Assembly (NCBI GenBank): GCA_016213775.1
Contig: JACQZR010000007.1
Location: forward strand, 1-64,000
Direction: 5' to 3'
Source: Acidobacteriota bacterium
Lineage (GTDB): Bacteria; Acidobacteriota; Terriglobia; Bryobacterales; Bryobacteraceae
DNA: 64,000 bases
Shown here: positions 39,924 through 48,191 of the stretch, piece by piece
Position numbering within the stretch: the first letter of the stretch is position 1
Layout of the letters: every line of letters begins with the position of its first letter
Program-made: the position numbers and the translations under genes
Notes under the pieces: generated by a model
What the model was told of the DNA's origin: nothing
Seen by the model: only the letters and a program-made list of their open reading frames with translations
Databases searched by the model: none

Positions 39924-40802
39924 ATGTTCAAGATACTCAGCAAATCGGCGAGTACCGGAGTGGTAACTACCCGCTACCCGGAGACTGCCGCGCGCGTCTC
40001 GCCTCTATTTCGAGGCGCTCCGAAGATCAAGTTCGCGCGATGGTCCGACGCTCGTCCCGCGGCGGAGGCGTGTCCTACGGAAGCGATCTCGCTGTGCGAT
40101 GCCGGCTCAGAGCGGGAAGTAACTTTGGACTACGGCTTGTGTACGTTCTGCGGCTATTGCGCCGAGGCGGACTTGAGTGGTGCAATCACCATGACGAACG
40201 AGTTTGCGCTGGCGGTTCGTGCGCGGCAGGATCTTACCTTAATCGCCAGGTATGGACTGAACGGCGACGGCACTCATCAGGAGCTGCAGTCGGTAGAGCA
40301 GGGAAGTGTGGTGCACGAGCCAGGCCAGACGGAAGCGGCCATCCAGCGGGTGGCAAAGGTGCTGGGGCGGTCGCTGGCGATTCGCGAAGTGGACGCCGGC
40401 TCCTGCAACGGATGTGAACTGGAGATTGGCGCACTCAATAATCCAATTTACGATCTGGAGCGCTTAGGAATCCACTTTGCCGCTTCGCCGCGGCATGCGG
40501 ACATGCTTTTAGTTACTGGTCCGGTGACGCGCAATATGGAGTTGGCATTACTCAAGACTTACAATGCCACTCCGGATCCGAAAGTGGTTGTTGCGGTGGG
40601 TGCATGCGGCATCAGCGGCGGGATCTACGGCAAGAGTTATGCAATTACTGGCAGCGTCGGTGAAGTGGTGCCGGTGGATGTCTTTGTTCCAGGTTGCCCG
40701 CCTCGTCCGGAGGCCTTGTTACAGGGAATTCTGATAGCCGTCGGCCGGCTTGAGCAGCGGTTCCTGGGATTACGGTTCAACAACGAGGGATTCGCCTCGT
40801 AG
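39924..40802 (+). CDS. hyfI: HyfI-like small subunit fused to a ferredoxin-like domain
   Basis: 292 residues in two parts. Residues ~30-95 are a 2[4Fe-4S] ferredoxin-like domain in which only one site survives: C73-x2-C76-x2-C79 of the second motif plus C50 of the first (EACPTEAI); the other three-cysteine run and the second CP are missing. Residues ~130-285 are a NuoB/HycG-type small subunit with C161-x-x-C164 (SCNGCELEIG), GACGISGG and PGCPPRPEALL, so the proximal cluster site is complete. Hyf and Hyc systems usually encode these as separate proteins (HyfH and HyfI). Lies seven bases after hyfG. Confidence 0.9.
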   Translation: MFKILSKSASTGVVTTRYPETAARVSPLFRGAPKIKFARWSDARPAAEACPTEAISLCDAGSEREVTLDYGLCTFCGYCAEADLSGAITMTNEFALAVRARQDLTLIARYGLNGDGTHQELQSVEQGSVVHEPGQTEAAIQRVAKVLGRSLAIREVDAGSCNGCELEIGALNNPIYDLERLGIHFAASPRHADMLLVTGPVTRNMELALLKTYNATPDPKVVVAVGACGISGGIYGKSYAITGSVGEVVPVDVFVPGCPPRPEALLQGILIAVGRLEQRFLGLRFNNEGFAS

Positions 40803-40820
40803 ACTCGAGAAGAATGCAAA

Positions 40821-41168
40821 ATGGTCCAGAATAACCTCCGTCGCTTTAAAGCCGAAGTCTTTCAGGCTCTCGCCCATCCCACACGCATCGCGGTTGTGGA
40901 GGCCCTCCGCCACGGCGAGAAATCCGCGGGGCAGTTGATTGAAGAACTCCAACTTGAGCAGGCTAACGCGTCGCAGCACTTAGCGGTGTTGCGTTCGAAG
41001 CAACTTGTTGTCAACAGAAAAGAAGGCAACCAGGTGTTTTATTCGCTGCGCGACCCAAATCTGATCAAAGTGCTGGATGTGCTCAAACGATATTTCTATT
41101 CTCATCTTTCGCAAACCATGTCGATGCTGGAAGAAATTCGAAACGAAGAGGCTCACAAAAACAAGTGA
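40821..41168 (+). CDS. ArsR/SmtB-family transcriptional repressor
   Basis: 115 residues with a winged helix: FQALAHPTRIAVVEALRHGE, then SAGQLIEELQLEQANASQHLAVLRSKQLV as the helix-turn-helix and RKEGNQVFYSL as the wing (each quoted in part). The metal-binding ELCVCDL-type motif of arsenic or zinc sensors is absent (helix 3 has no cysteines), so the ligand is not a metal bound at that site. It lies 18 bases after hyfI and overlaps the transporter start by ATGA-like GTGA, so it belongs to the operon and may regulate it through the inverted repeat at 33157-33172. Confidence 0.88.
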   Translation: MVQNNLRRFKAEVFQALAHPTRIAVVEALRHGEKSAGQLIEELQLEQANASQHLAVLRSKQLVVNRKEGNQVFYSLRDPNLIKVLDVLKRYFYSHLSQTMSMLEEIRNEEAHKNK

Positions 41169-42892
41169 TACGACTGCTCTCTACTATTCCATGGGGCAAA
41201 TGGAAACCCAAGCTTCTCTATACCCTGCAAGGATACACGCGTTCTGATTTCCTGGCTGACCTGATCGCCGGGATTACTGTCGGGTTAGTCGCGCTCCCGC
41301 TCGCGATGGCGTTTGGCATTGCCTCCGGAGTAAGCCCGCAAGTGGGAATCTACACGGCAATCATCGGAGGCTTTCTTGTTTCGCTACTGGGTGGATCAAA
41401 GATACAGGTGGCGGGACCTACCGGGGCATTCGTCGTCATTGTAGCCGGCATTATCGCCAAACATGGGGTTTCCGGGCTGCTGATCGTAACCATGCTGGCG
41501 GGGCTGATCCTGCTATTCCTCGCATTCAGCGGTTTGGGACAGGCGGTGAAGTTCATCCCTCGTCCAATTGTCATTGGCTTTACGAACGGAATCGCGTTGC
41601 TGATCGCATCCACGCAAATCAAGGATTTCTTCGGCCTTCGAATGCAATCCGTGCCCAGCGAGTTTATCGAGAGGATGGAGGCTTATGGGGAGCACTTCAG
41701 CACCTTCCAGCCCGGTGCTCTGCTTCTCGGCTGCGTCTCGTTGGCGATTATTCTGATCACTCCCAGGTTTCTGCGCAAAGTGCCGGGCTCAATTATTGCG
41801 TTGGTTGCGGGCACCGCTGCGGTGGCGCTGCTGGATATGCCGGTGGAGACGATCGGGACTAAGTTCGGCGGCATCCCCAGCGGATTGCCAGTATTCGATA
41901 TTCCGGAATTTCACGCGCGGCTGATCCTTCCGCTGCTGCCGTCGGCGCTGACTGTGGCGATCCTGGCCGCGTTGGAAAGCCTGCTCTCCGCGGTGGTGGC
42001 CGATACGATGAGCGGAGACCGGCATAATTCGAATGCGGAATTAGTGGCGCAGGGAGCAGCGAATCTGGTGGTGCCACTGGTTGGCGGAGTCCCGGTTACC
42101 GGCGCCATCGCACGTACCGCCACGAACTTCCGCTCCGGCGCGCGTACCCCGGTAGCGGGCATAATCCACGCGATCACGTTGCTGGTGGTGATCCTCGTCG
42201 CGGCGCCGTTGGCACGGTACATCCCGCTGGCTACACTTGCCGCGGTGCTCTTCATCGTCGCCTACAACATGAGCGAGTGGCGTGAGGTTGGCGGGATTCT
42301 CAAACTCCCGTTTGCCGATAAGGCGGTGTGGTTTATCACATTTATCCTCACCGTGGCAGCCGATCTCACGGTGGCTGTCGAGGTCGGCATGGCGATGGCG
42401 GCTCTCCTATATATCTACCGGGTTTCCGAAACGACGACAGTGGCGACGGTTACCGATGAGTACATCGAGCGAGGCCGCGCGCACAGTCTGCAGCACCACC
42501 GCATTCCGCCCTATGCGACGATTCTTCGTATCCACGGTCCGTTTCTATTTGGAACCACGGACAAACTCACCGAAGCGACCGATGATCTCAAGCGTTTCCG
42601 GCCGATCGTGATCCTGCGGTTGCGCAACATGACTGCCATTGACGCCACCGGTCTGCACGCCCTGGAGCACCTGGCGGACCGCCTGAAGAAATCGGGGCGT
42701 ATTCTGCTGTTGTGCGGCGCGCGCGCCCAACCGCGCGTTTTCCTCAGGCAGGCGGAGTTTGTCGAGCATATCGGACGAGAGAACATCCTTCCGCATCTGC
42801 GTGGGGCATTGGAGAGGGCGGAACGGGTGAATGAACGGTTTGGAGGTGTGGGCGAGGAGTTCGCTCACGATATTGAGAAAACGTCGCTCTGA
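41165..42892 (+). CDS. SulP-family anion transporter with C-terminal STAS domain
   Basis: 575 residues from a GTG that overlaps the ArsR stop. The SulP/SLC26 membrane domain occupies residues ~25-430, with LADLIAGITVGLVALPLAMAF, the QVAGPTGAFVVIV segment and the ETTTVATVT link, and a STAS domain follows (~440-560: ILRIHGPFLFGTTD, VILRLRNMTAIDATGLHALE). Members carry sulfate, bicarbonate or other anions by proton or sodium coupling. The substrate cannot be told, but cotranscription with an ion-pumping complex makes bicarbonate or sulfate uptake coupled to that complex worth testing. Confidence 0.9.
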   Translation: MIRLLSTIPWGKWKPKLLYTLQGYTRSDFLADLIAGITVGLVALPLAMAFGIASGVSPQVGIYTAIIGGFLVSLLGGSKIQVAGPTGAFVVIVAGIIAKHGVSGLLIVTMLAGLILLFLAFSGLGQAVKFIPRPIVIGFTNGIALLIASTQIKDFFGLRMQSVPSEFIERMEAYGEHFSTFQPGALLLGCVSLAIILITPRFLRKVPGSIIALVAGTAAVALLDMPVETIGTKFGGIPSGLPVFDIPEFHARLILPLLPSALTVAILAALESLLSAVVADTMSGDRHNSNAELVAQGAANLVVPLVGGVPVTGAIARTATNFRSGARTPVAGIIHAITLLVVILVAAPLARYIPLATLAAVLFIVAYNMSEWREVGGILKLPFADKAVWFITFILTVAADLTVAVEVGMAMAALLYIYRVSETTTVATVTDEYIERGRAHSLQHHRIPPYATILRIHGPFLFGTTDKLTEATDDLKRFRPIVILRLRNMTAIDATGLHALEHLADRLKKSGRILLLCGARAQPRVFLRQAEFVEHIGRENILPHLRGALERAERVNERFGGVGEEFAHDIEKTSL

Positions 42893-42951
42893 GGCGCCGG
42901 GAGTGCCCCGCTGAAAGTCGCCTTGAAATGCGAATCGGTGGCCGTTTAGAT

Positions 42952-43863
42952 CTATCGCGCGCTCGTCACCTTCGGAGTCGCCAGATATCCGACGATCGTG
43001 TCCTTGCGAACCTCGTTCACCACGATCTCATACGGAATCTTCGCCTTCGAAGTATAAAACTGGACCGGCTCGTTGATATTCTTATCCTTCTTCTCCGTCC
43101 GCTTGTCGTCGGCGTACACTTCCACGGTGTACTTGTTCTTCTTCTGGTCCGTCCTCTTCAACAGAAGCGCCACATCGCCCACTTTCTGCGGAGCCTTCGT
43201 CTTCCCCAGATTGAACTCGAAGTAATTCCGCTCGCCTAACGCCCGCAATGCACTCAGTTCCTTCCCGTTCGTCGCCACTAAGCCGCTGGTTACGCCCAAG
43301 TCCCCTTGCACGCTCTTCAACGTCGCGATCGTCTTTTCCAGTTCCGATTTCGTCGACGCCACTTCGCTCTTCACTGTACCGACTTCCGTAGCTGTGGCTC
43401 CCAACTTTTCCTTCGTCTCCGAGGCCTCCTTGCGCACATCGGTCACTTCCGATTTCAGAGCCTGCTGCGTAGCCGCCAACTGCGCGCCGCGCTTCGTCTC
43501 CTCCGCCAGCCGCTTGTTCAATTCCGTTACCTTCGCATCGGCATCCGTCTTCGCCTGACCGACAGCCATCGCCGCTTGGCGTCGCGCAGTCTCCAATTCA
43601 TCCCGCAGTGTTTCCGCTGCGCGCCGCTGCGTCTGCGCCGTCACCGACGATGCCTCTCGCAAGGTCGCGATCTCGGTCTGCAGTCCCTCGCGCATCTTGC
43701 CCATGTCCTGCCGTACCGTATCCAATTGCAGAAACAGGTACACGTTGGCCGCAAGCAGAGCCACCACGGCTCCAAACAGAATGGCGATCTTCACGTTCGA
43801 TCCGCCCGATGCCGGCTGCGGCGGCGGGTAATATTGGGTAGTCGGTTGTGGTTGGTCAGACAT
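42952..43863 (-). CDS. Membrane-anchored coiled-coil protein of unknown function
   Basis: 303 residues from the ATG at 43863 (GAGG about nine bases upstream). A proline-rich cytoplasmic N terminus (QPQPTTQYYPPPQPASGG) precedes one transmembrane helix (VKIAILFGAVVALLAANVYLF, residues ~25-45, quoted in part as ILFGAVVALLAANVYL). A long coiled coil follows (~50-190; repeated LREASS, RDELETARRQAA, KLGATATEVGTVKSEVAS), then a compact C-terminal beta domain (ERNYFEFNLGKTKAPQKVG). It would be exposed outside the inner membrane. No enzyme motif is seen. Confidence 0.65.
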   Translation of the reverse strand: MSDQPQPTTQYYPPPQPASGGSNVKIAILFGAVVALLAANVYLFLQLDTVRQDMGKMREGLQTEIATLREASSVTAQTQRRAAETLRDELETARRQAAMAVGQAKTDADAKVTELNKRLAEETKRGAQLAATQQALKSEVTDVRKEASETKEKLGATATEVGTVKSEVASTKSELEKTIATLKSVQGDLGVTSGLVATNGKELSALRALGERNYFEFNLGKTKAPQKVGDVALLLKRTDQKKNKYTVEVYADDKRTEKKDKNINEPVQFYTSKAKIPYEIVVNEVRKDTIVGYLATPKVTSAR

Positions 43864-43984
43864 GATACACCTCGAGAGCGGGCCCGGTCCTATTTCGGAT
43901 ACCTTTCTGCTATTGTAAACCGTCGGACACTCACCGTGTCCCGGCCCTTTATCAAGACGCCCCATAGCGCCTATCGGTTTCGTT

Positions 43985-43998
43985 GGGCGGTTTCGCCC
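43985..43998 (-). terminator. Short stem directly after recR
   Basis: Arms GGGCG and CGCCC with a 4-base loop abut the recR stop codon. No U-tract follows, so this would be an imperfect or Rho-assisted terminator for the dnaX-ybaB-recR unit. Confidence 0.3.
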
Positions 43999-44598
43999 CT
44001 ACATCTCCCGCCGATTCTCCAGTGACTTCATCATCGTCACTTCATCGGCATACTCCAAATCGCTCCCCACCGGAATCCCCATAGCGATCCGCGTCACCTT
44101 CACTCCCAATGGCTTCAACAGTCGCGACAGGTACACCGCCGTCGCCTCGCCCTCCACTGTCGGATTCGTCGCCAGAATCACTTCGCGGATAGCACCGTCC
44201 TGCAGCCGCAACAGCAGACTCTTGATCCGCAGTTGCTCAGGCCCGATCCCGCGCAGCGGGCTGATGGCCCCATGCAGCACGTGATACACGCCGAGAAACT
44301 GCCGGGTGGTTTCGATCGGTAGGATATTCGGGGCTTCCTCCACCACGCACACCACTGACGGATCGCGCGATTCGTCCGCACAATACGGACATCGCTCTCC
44401 GTCGCTGATGTTGTTGCACACCGTGCAAAGACCGAGCTTGTCCTTCACGTCCAGGATTGCCTGAGCCAACCGCTCGGCATCTTCCCTCTTCGCGCGCAGT
44501 AGATGGAAAGCAATCCGTTGCGCCGACTTCTGGCCTACCCCGGGCAGCCGTCTCACTTCCTGTATCAACCGTGCCAGCGGCTCCGCGAAATCCACCAT
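43999..44598 (-). CDS. recR: Recombination mediator protein RecR
   Basis: 199 residues, the normal size. Helix-hairpin-helix [19 protein letters not shown], a four-cysteine zinc finger (LCTVCNNIS and RCPYC), and a Toprim domain ([15 protein letters not shown] ... [19 protein letters not shown], quoted in parts). RecR with RecO/RecF loads RecA at gaps. Part of the conserved dnaX-ybaB-recR cluster; its ATG follows the ybaB stop immediately. Confidence 0.96.
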   Translation of the reverse strand: MVDFAEPLARLIQEVRRLPGVGQKSAQRIAFHLLRAKREDAERLAQAILDVKDKLGLCTVCNNISDGERCPYCADESRDPSVVCVVEEAPNILPIETTRQFLGVYHVLHGAISPLRGIGPEQLRIKSLLLRLQDGAIREVILATNPTVEGEATAVYLSRLLKPLGVKVTRIAMGIPVGSDLEYADEVTMMKSLENRREM

Positions 44599-44910
44599 CT
44601 AGATCATTCCCGGCGGAACCATGCCCGCGGGGATCCCCATCCCACCCATCTTGTCCGCCTTCTCCGCATCGACTTTGCGCGAAGCTTCGTTCATCGCCGC
44701 CACCATCAGATCCTGCAGCATCTCTACGTCGCCCGCAACTTCCTTGTCGATCTTCACCGCGAGCACGTTCTTCTGCCCGTCCATGCTCACCATTACCATC
44801 CCGCCCCCCGAGGTGGCCTCCACCCGGATCTTCGCAATCTCCTCGGCCAATTTCATCTGCATCTGCTGCGCCTGGCGCATCATCGCTTGAATGTTTCCGG
44901 GTAGCTTCAT
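44599..44910 (-). CDS. ybaB: YbaB/EbfC-family nucleoid-associated protein
   Basis: 103 residues. Small dimeric DNA-binding protein. MKLPGNIQAMMRQAQQMQMK is the typical start, followed by a helix, VEATSGGGMVMVSMDG strand region and a helical C terminus. Overlaps the dnaX stop by four bases; located between dnaX and recR as in most bacteria. Confidence 0.95.
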   Translation of the reverse strand: MKLPGNIQAMMRQAQQMQMKLAEEIAKIRVEATSGGGMVMVSMDGQKNVLAVKIDKEVAGDVEMLQDLMVAAMNEASRKVDAEKADKMGGMGIPAGMVPPGMI

Positions 44911-46544
44911 TGGGTGTCCTTTCCGCTCGACAAATTTCGTACCGTCCGCACTTCACTGCCCGGGAACAGATCCCGGTACTTCTGCACTTCCGGATTATCC
45001 AACGCCCTCCGGGTGGCTTCGTCTTCTTTCAACTTCCGCTCGTCCGATGGTGCGCCGGCAACAGTCGCGGCGACGGTTTCGGAAATCGTCACCTTCACCT
45101 TCACCGCCTTCTTCGCCACCGCCTCCACCGCCTTGGCCATATCGGAGGACTTCACCGTGAACGCCGTCGCTTTATCGCAGATGAATTCGATCTCGTTCGC
45201 CTTCTCCACTATCTGCGAATGCTCCACCGCATCGGCAATGAACGACATGCTCTTATCGTTCAAGTATTTCAACAGCCGGTCCTGAAAGCTGCCCGCCACC
45301 GGATCTGTGGGCGCTACCGGCGCACTCGCAGCAGCCGGCGCACTCGCACGCACCGGAGCAGCAGGCGGTGTCGACCGTGGAGCAGCCATCGGAGGCGTGG
45401 AGGCCGCCGGCGCAGGCCCGCTTCCCATCCCGGCGATCACTTCCTCAATCGGCCGCATGCGGCCCGCATGCACCAACCGCACTAATCCCAATTCCAAATG
45501 CATCCGCGGCTGTAGCGACGATTGCATGTCCTGAAACACCGCCATCGTCAGATGCAGTGCCCGCGTCAGGTCCTCTTCCGAGAACTTCGCCGCCCACACT
45601 GACATTCTCTCCCGCTCCGAACTTGACGCCGCAATCAGCCTCGACTCCGCTCCGGCAATCCGCGTCACAAGCAGGTTCCGGAAAAACCGCGTCAGTTCCC
45701 GGCAGAAATGCTGCAGGTTCTGCCCCGTCATCTCCAACTCGCGAATCAGCTCGAGCATCTTTCTGGCGTCCAGAGCCAGCAGCGCCTCAGCCACCTGTTC
45801 CAGCGTCTGCATCGAAAAACGGCCGAGCAACTGCCGTACTTCCGCCGCCGTCAAATTATCGCCGCAACACGCGATCGCCTGGTCCAGCGCCGACAGCGAA
45901 TCGCGCACGCTCCCCTCACCCGCGAGCGTGATCACCGACAGCGCTTCCGGCTCCGCCGCGATCTTCTCCTGTTCGCAAATCCACTGCACCCGCCCCAGCA
46001 CCACATCGTAGTCCACGCTGCGAAAACTGAACTGCTGGCAACGCGATGCGATCGTGTTCGGGATCTTATGAGTCTCCGTCGTGCACAACAGGAACACCAC
46101 CCACTCCGGCGGCTCTTCCAACGTCTTCAACAGCGCGTTGAATGCTTCGTTCGTGATCTGATGCGCTTCGTCGATGATGAAAATCTTGTGCCGGTCGCGA
46201 GCCGGACGGAACCGCACGCTCTCGCGCAGTTCACGCATCTCATTAATGCCGCGATTGGAAGCCGCGTCGATCTCGATCACATCAATCGACGAGCCCGCCG
46301 AGATGTCGCTGCACGAGGCGCATTCCCCGCACGGTGATATCGTCGGCCCTTGCTCGCAGTTCAAACAGCGCGCCACAATCCGCGCCACAGTCGTCTTCCC
46401 CGTTCCGCGCTGGCCTGAAAAAATGTACCCGTGCGCGATCCGTCCCTGCGACAGCGCGTTCTCCAAAGTCGTCCGCACATGCTCCTGCCCGATGAGTTCG
46501 GCGAACGAACGTGGACGGTACTTGCGGGCAATGACCTGATACAT
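44907..46544 (-). CDS. dnaX: DNA polymerase III subunit gamma/tau
   Basis: 545 residues. The clamp-loader ATPase: RPRSFAELIGQEHVRTTLEN at the start, Walker A GQRGTGKTT, a zinc-binding segment (CLNCEQGPTISPCGECASC), Walker B IIDEAHQI and sensor-1 LLCTTETHK. Domain III spans to about residue 370. An Ala/Pro-rich linker (residues ~380-430) leads to a short tau-like C-terminal domain, so the protein is shorter than E. coli tau. I saw no A-rich slippery heptamer for a gamma frameshift. The SRP RNA gene lies 30 bases upstream. Confidence 0.95.
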   Translation of the reverse strand: MYQVIARKYRPRSFAELIGQEHVRTTLENALSQGRIAHGYIFSGQRGTGKTTVARIVARCLNCEQGPTISPCGECASCSDISAGSSIDVIEIDAASNRGINEMRELRESVRFRPARDRHKIFIIDEAHQITNEAFNALLKTLEEPPEWVVFLLCTTETHKIPNTIASRCQQFSFRSVDYDVVLGRVQWICEQEKIAAEPEALSVITLAGEGSVRDSLSALDQAIACCGDNLTAAEVRQLLGRFSMQTLEQVAEALLALDARKMLELIRELEMTGQNLQHFCRELTRFFRNLLVTRIAGAESRLIAASSSERERMSVWAAKFSEEDLTRALHLTMAVFQDMQSSLQPRMHLELGLVRLVHAGRMRPIEEVIAGMGSGPAPAASTPPMAAPRSTPPAAPVRASAPAAASAPVAPTDPVAGSFQDRLLKYLNDKSMSFIADAVEHSQIVEKANEIEFICDKATAFTVKSSDMAKAVEAVAKKAVKVKVTISETVAATVAGAPSDERKLKEDEATRRALDNPEVQKYRDLFPGSEVRTVRNLSSGKDTQ

Positions 46545-46573
46545 GTGGGGATATTCTGAAGGACACTACTATT

Positions 46574-46680
46574 GCCAGACCCCGGGTGATCCGCGGCACA
46601 CAGGCTAAGCCACTACCGTTGCTTCCTTCCGGACCTGGCGGGGTTTGCAGCCGCCCATTGCACGAAGCCCGGAGCCTGAC
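46574..46680 (-). ncRNA. ffs: Signal recognition particle 4.5S RNA
   Basis: The minus strand contains the universally conserved SRP apical motif CAGGTCCGGAAGGAAGCA. The flanks close a long hairpin: the first 13 bases (from 46680) pair with the last 13 (to 46574) with G-U pairs allowed, giving a 107-nt molecule of the short, Alu-less bacterial form. It binds Ffh and directs cotranslational membrane targeting. Position just upstream of dnaX is seen in many bacteria. Confidence 0.93.
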
Positions 46681-46772
46681 AATTCATCATTGTAGCCGCA
46701 CTGCGACCCACGCGGCAATTTTCCGCTCCGTCGCCGCCGATGATGACAAAGACCCGCAAGCCGCCAGGCCGG

Positions 46773-47981
46773 TTATCGCATCCGCCCGTACTTCTTCAGT
46801 ACCTCGACAAGCCGGGCCCCGGGCAGGCCGAAGATCCGAATGCCATCGGCGCCGGTCATCACCGCGGGCGCTGCGAGCATCGCGTTCACCACCGCTTCCT
46901 CAGTCGCTTCGATGGTGGCGCGGAACATCGGGTCCATGACATTATTCGGAATCATCTCGAGTTTGGCGATTCCGTTGGCCTGCCCCGCTCCAGTATTCGC
47001 CGTTGAGAGCGCCAGGAACAAGTCCCCCGAGCCGTTGCCGGCCCAGCTACCCAACTTGCCAAGCCCCATTCCCACGCGCCGGGCAATCCTCTTCAGTTGA
47101 TGAGGAAGCAGCGGCGCATCCGTAGCGACAATAACCACGATGGATCCGCGCCCCAACTCCGACGCTTCCTCTGCCGTATCATGCCTGGAGGCTTGGGCAG
47201 CCGTGCAGGGCCGGATACGCGAGGCGAGCCACGGGCGGGTCTGCGGAAGCGTGGTACACGCCCGCATGTCGGTGATCTCGCGTCCCACGGGAACACCGAG
47301 TACCTGCAGATCGCCGCCGTAGTTGCACTGCACCAGCACACCCAGCGTGTATTGTTTTCCGGCTACTGTCAAAACACGGGAGGCTGTGCCGATGCCGCCT
47401 TTGAATCCGTTGCAAATCATCCCGGTGCCGCCGCCCACCGCGCCTTCCACCACCGGCCCGCTATTTGCAGCGTCCAGGGCAGCCCAGGCATGCTCGGGTT
47501 TCACATGTTGTCCGTTGGCGTCATTCAGGGAGTCGAACGTCTCGGCAACCACTGGATAGGTGAAAACGAATTCCCGGCCACGGGCGATCTGCCAGTGGAT
47601 GGCAGCGTCGCGCACCGCTCCGACGCTGTGTGTCCCCGTAAGTAGGATCGGACCTTCGAGAAACCCCGATTCTTCGATCCAGTTGATTCCCGTCATGTCC
47701 CCATTGCCGTTCTGGTTGAACGTCGCCGCCATGACGAAATCCCAGTTGCCTTTCGGCCGCGGGAGGATGGCGGTGACCCCGGTTCGAACGGGGCCTTGTC
47801 CCGGAACAAGCTTGCCCTCGTCGCGGATCAGGGTGGTGTGGCCGACTGCGATGCCCTCAACGTCGGTGATTCCGTTCTTTGGTCCGGGCGTACCGTCAAA
47901 TGGGATGCCCAGCGCCCGTCCTCGAGGGTTCTGCGCGAGCACGGTAAACCCGAGGACGAGAATGAGCCAGATTCTTTTCAT
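46773..47981 (-). CDS. P1-family peptidase (DmpA/L-aminopeptidase-like), secreted
   Basis: 402 residues with a signal peptide (MKRIWLILVLGFTVLAQ). Members of family S58 self-cleave before a serine that becomes the nucleophile; the expected site is the Ser in ELGRGSIVVIVATDAPL, near residue 275. Other family segments are NGITDVEGIAVGHTTL, GVTAILPR, VGGGTGMICNGFKGGIGTAS (shown in parts) and ALSTAN. DmpA acts on D- or beta-amino-terminal peptides; the substrate here is unknown. The gene stands alone. Confidence 0.88.
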   Translation of the reverse strand: MKRIWLILVLGFTVLAQNPRGRALGIPFDGTPGPKNGITDVEGIAVGHTTLIRDEGKLVPGQGPVRTGVTAILPRPKGNWDFVMAATFNQNGNGDMTGINWIEESGFLEGPILLTGTHSVGAVRDAAIHWQIARGREFVFTYPVVAETFDSLNDANGQHVKPEHAWAALDAANSGPVVEGAVGGGTGMICNGFKGGIGTASRVLTVAGKQYTLGVLVQCNYGGDLQVLGVPVGREITDMRACTTLPQTRPWLASRIRPCTAAQASRHDTAEEASELGRGSIVVIVATDAPLLPHQLKRIARRVGMGLGKLGSWAGNGSGDLFLALSTANTGAGQANGIAKLEMIPNNVMDPMFRATIEATEEAVVNAMLAAPAVMTGADGIRIFGLPGARLVEVLKKYGRMR

Positions 47982-48191
47982 GGTGATGCCGTTCGCACCA
48001 CACAGTCTATCTCAGCGCGGAGTTCACCTCCCTGAGACCCGTTCGTAACCCCACCTCCCATCCCACAGCTCATTACGCTACCCTAATTAACTCCGCACCA
48101 TGTCTCACGTCCCCATTCCCTTCAGCCGCACATCCGCGCGAACAAAGCCGCCGTTTCGCTCGTCAAATCACAGGAAAGGGCGATTCATCTA

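Noticed and set aside
44907-46544. Programmed frameshift producing a gamma form of DnaX
   Set aside because: No A-rich slippery heptamer followed by a stem was found in the gene.
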